Shown: in pieces, positions 4,504 through 6,055 of the stretch | Numbering within the stretch: position 1 is the first letter of the stretch | How the letters are laid out: the number at the start of each line of letters is the position of its first letter | DNA from: Actinomycetota bacterium | Lineage (GTDB): Bacteria > Actinomycetota > Acidimicrobiia > Acidimicrobiales > Ilumatobacteraceae | Length of the DNA: 6,055 nt | Assembly (NCBI GenBank): GCA_009701105.1 | Contig: WLKU01000085.1 | Coordinates: 1-6,055, forward strand | Direction of reading: 5' to 3' | The notes under the pieces: model-generated | What the model was told of the DNA's origin: nothing | Databases searched by the model: none | Seen by the model: the letters and a program-made list of their open reading frames with translations, nothing else | Made by a program: the position numbers and the translations under genes

Positions 4504-6053
4504 GCAATTTCATCATTGTTGGTAACGCAAGTGATAGCTCATTTCGTGACTTACTCAATACCGGTAAGTCATTATTGAATAGTTCAATTTGCCCAACCCA
4601 TTGGCTTATCAGTGGCTCTCCAATGCAACTTTTGAAGATTCAAAACCATCGCATGCTGCGAAAGTCAAACATCACGATCACTGACAAATTGTCCGATCCC
4701 GATCATTCGACTGTTGTGTTTATGCGTGTTGGTGACACGCTTGCACCTGATGCGCTTTCACTTATCGCACAACACGCCGATCTGCACGACGTTATTTATG
4801 GCGACTCGGCACACGGTCGAGCAAGAAAGTTTGAAGAACCATCCAAAGCCCGTCGACCACAATGGTCCCCCGAACGCCTCCGCTCACACAATTATGTTGG
4901 TGACTTGCTGGCCGCTTCCCCATCAGTAATTGCTGCTGCCGGCGGAATCTCAGCGCTCGCAACGCTGCATGAACACGATCGATCACTTCGACTCTTTGAA
5001 GCGTGCAGGTCTCCACACCGGATTGCTGATGTGCTGTATCACTCGAGCCAAGAGCGCATGGTGCCAACTGCATCGCTCAGCGCAGTGCAACAACATTGCA
5101 CACGCATCGGCATTGACGCAGTCTGCACCATTGACGAAGAAATGCAATCGGTGCGCATCAAACGACGCTTACACTCAAAGCCGAAAATCAGCGTCATCGT
5201 GCCCACCCGAGGTACAGCCGAAAATCTGAAAGGTAACCAAGTTGTTTTGGCTGCTCATGCAATCAAAACTTTGATTGACAGCAGCACATATCAAAATTTT
5301 GATGTCATTGCCGTGCTCGACAGTGTCACTACAAGTGAAGGACGCCAAGCGATAGTCGATGCTGGCGGCGATCGCCTCAAAATTGTTGACTATGACCGCC
5401 CATTCAATTTCGCCGAAAAGATCAACCTGGGTGCAGTCTGCAGCGATGCAGATCTTCTCTTGTTGCTCAACGACGACACCGAGATCATTACTCCAGATGC
5501 ACTCGAGACGCTTCTAGGAATTCTTGAAGACCAAACGGTCGGCATGGCTGGGCCGATGTTGCTCTACGAAGACATGACCATCCAGTCAGCCGGACACATC
5601 CTCAACCCCGTGCCTTTTGATTTGTATCGCGAACGCGAACTGACATGCACAGGCGCACAGCACTTGTTGCAAGTACAACGCGAAGCTTCTGGCCTCATCG
5701 CGGCCTGCGTGCTTGTAAAGCGAAGTGTTTTCGACGAGGTTGGTGGACTCTGCACTTTGTTTCCATCCAACTACAACGACGTTGACTTCGGTCTCAAGAT
5801 TCAAGACGCTGGATACAGAGTTGTGTGGACACCACACGCCCAATTTCATCACTTCGAATCAAAGACACGTACGCCCAAATTGCAAACTTTTGAAGTTGCG
5901 ACTATTGGCGCTCGTTGGCGCGACAAATTAGAAGACGACCCATATTTCAATCCACATCTCGAGCGCTATATCGATATCTGGAAAGAGAATGTGATGGGTC
6001 AGAGGTCGGTGCTTGACGCACTCGGGCCAACAGCGCCTATTGCCTCAAAATAA
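4500..6053 (+). CDS. Family 2 glycosyltransferase with degenerate N-terminal GT-like region
   Basis: This 517-residue protein is a nucleotide-sugar-dependent glycosyltransferase, probably acting at the inner face of the membrane in surface-polysaccharide synthesis; donor and acceptor are unknown. The functional GT-A domain starts at KPKISVIVPTRG (227-238). It has FNFAEKINLGA (302-312), the metal/sugar-nucleotide motif LLNDDTEI (322-329), GPMLLY (351-356), SGLIAACVLVKRSVFDEVGG (397-416), YNDVDFGLKIQDAGYRVVW (425-443) and HHFESKTR (450-457). All the expected elements are present. Residues 73-190 resemble the second half of another GT2 domain: the order MRVGDTL, DVIYGD, PQWSP, NYVGD, HDRSLRLFE and VLYHSS mirrors the tandem GT2 proteins. 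However, the acidic metal motif there is lost except Asp79, and residues 1-70 lack a normal sugar-nucleotide-binding start. There are no transmembrane helices. The start overlaps the preceding stop by four bases. The gene is complete, ending two bases before the window edge. Galactose from the nearby GalE is one possible donor sugar. Confidence 0.9.
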   Translation: MSNFIIVGNASDSSFRDLLNTGKSLLNSSICPTHWLISGSPMQLLKIQNHRMLRKSNITITDKLSDPDHSTVVFMRVGDTLAPDALSLIAQHADLHDVIYGDSAHGRARKFEEPSKARRPQWSPERLRSHNYVGDLLAASPSVIAAAGGISALATLHEHDRSLRLFEACRSPHRIADVLYHSSQERMVPTASLSAVQQHCTRIGIDAVCTIDEEMQSVRIKRRLHSKPKISVIVPTRGTAENLKGNQVVLAAHAIKTLIDSSTYQNFDVIAVLDSVTTSEGRQAIVDAGGDRLKIVDYDRPFNFAEKINLGAVCSDADLLLLLNDDTEIITPDALETLLGILEDQTVGMAGPMLLYEDMTIQSAGHILNPVPFDLYRERELTCTGAQHLLQVQREASGLIAACVLVKRSVFDEVGGLCTLFPSNYNDVDFGLKIQDAGYRVVWTPHAQFHHFESKTRTPKLQTFEVATIGARWRDKLEDDPYFNPHLERYIDIWKENVMGQRSVLDALGPTAPIASK

Positions 6054-6055
6054 TC

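Overview
The window reads as chromosomal DNA from an actinobacterium of moderate G+C content (about half by eye, not counted). Two things suggest this: a homodimeric-type pyruvate dehydrogenase E1 (AceE), and a small HhH-GPD protein of a kind I associate with Actinobacteria. Start codons have almost no Shine-Dalgarno sequences, and one promoter sits so close to its ATG that the mRNA would be leaderless, which is also common in that phylum. The moderate G+C would fit a planktonic Acidimicrobiia-like lineage, but that placement is a guess.

Layout. Bases 1-3120 hold three tightly packed plus-strand genes: the 3' part of aceE (1-1515), an HhH-GPD family protein (1531-2142) and the UDP-glucose 4-epimerase galE (2152-3120). 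The gaps are 15 and 9 bases, so they probably share a transcript. Tail-to-tail with galE, only 6 bases away, lies a minus-strand pair: an alpha/beta hydrolase-fold protein (3885-3127) preceded by a 76-residue unknown (4151-3921). A 67-base divergent intergenic region (4152-4218) carries a plausible leaderless promoter for the minus pair and a weaker candidate for the plus pair. The plus pair is a 94-residue unknown with a basic tail (4219-4503), then a large family 2 glycosyltransferase (4500-6053) overlapping it by four bases. Every gene except aceE is complete. There is no gene-free stretch over 300 bases and no RNA gene, mobile element or CRISPR array.

Function. AceE feeds pyruvate into acetyl-CoA. 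GalE makes UDP-galactose (possibly also UDP-GalNAc) for cell-surface glycans. The glycosyltransferase pair probably starts or belongs to a surface-polysaccharide locus and could use such sugar nucleotides; that link is inference from proximity.

The most noteworthy points are three proteins whose folds are recognisable but whose expected catalytic residues are missing. The hydrolase has Asn where the nucleophile should be, the HhH-GPD protein lacks the usual Lys and Asp, and the glycosyltransferase carries a degenerate extra N-terminal GT-A-like region. An inverted repeat also places the HhH gene's start codon exactly in a hairpin loop. I see no clear evidence of a wholly new multi-gene system.
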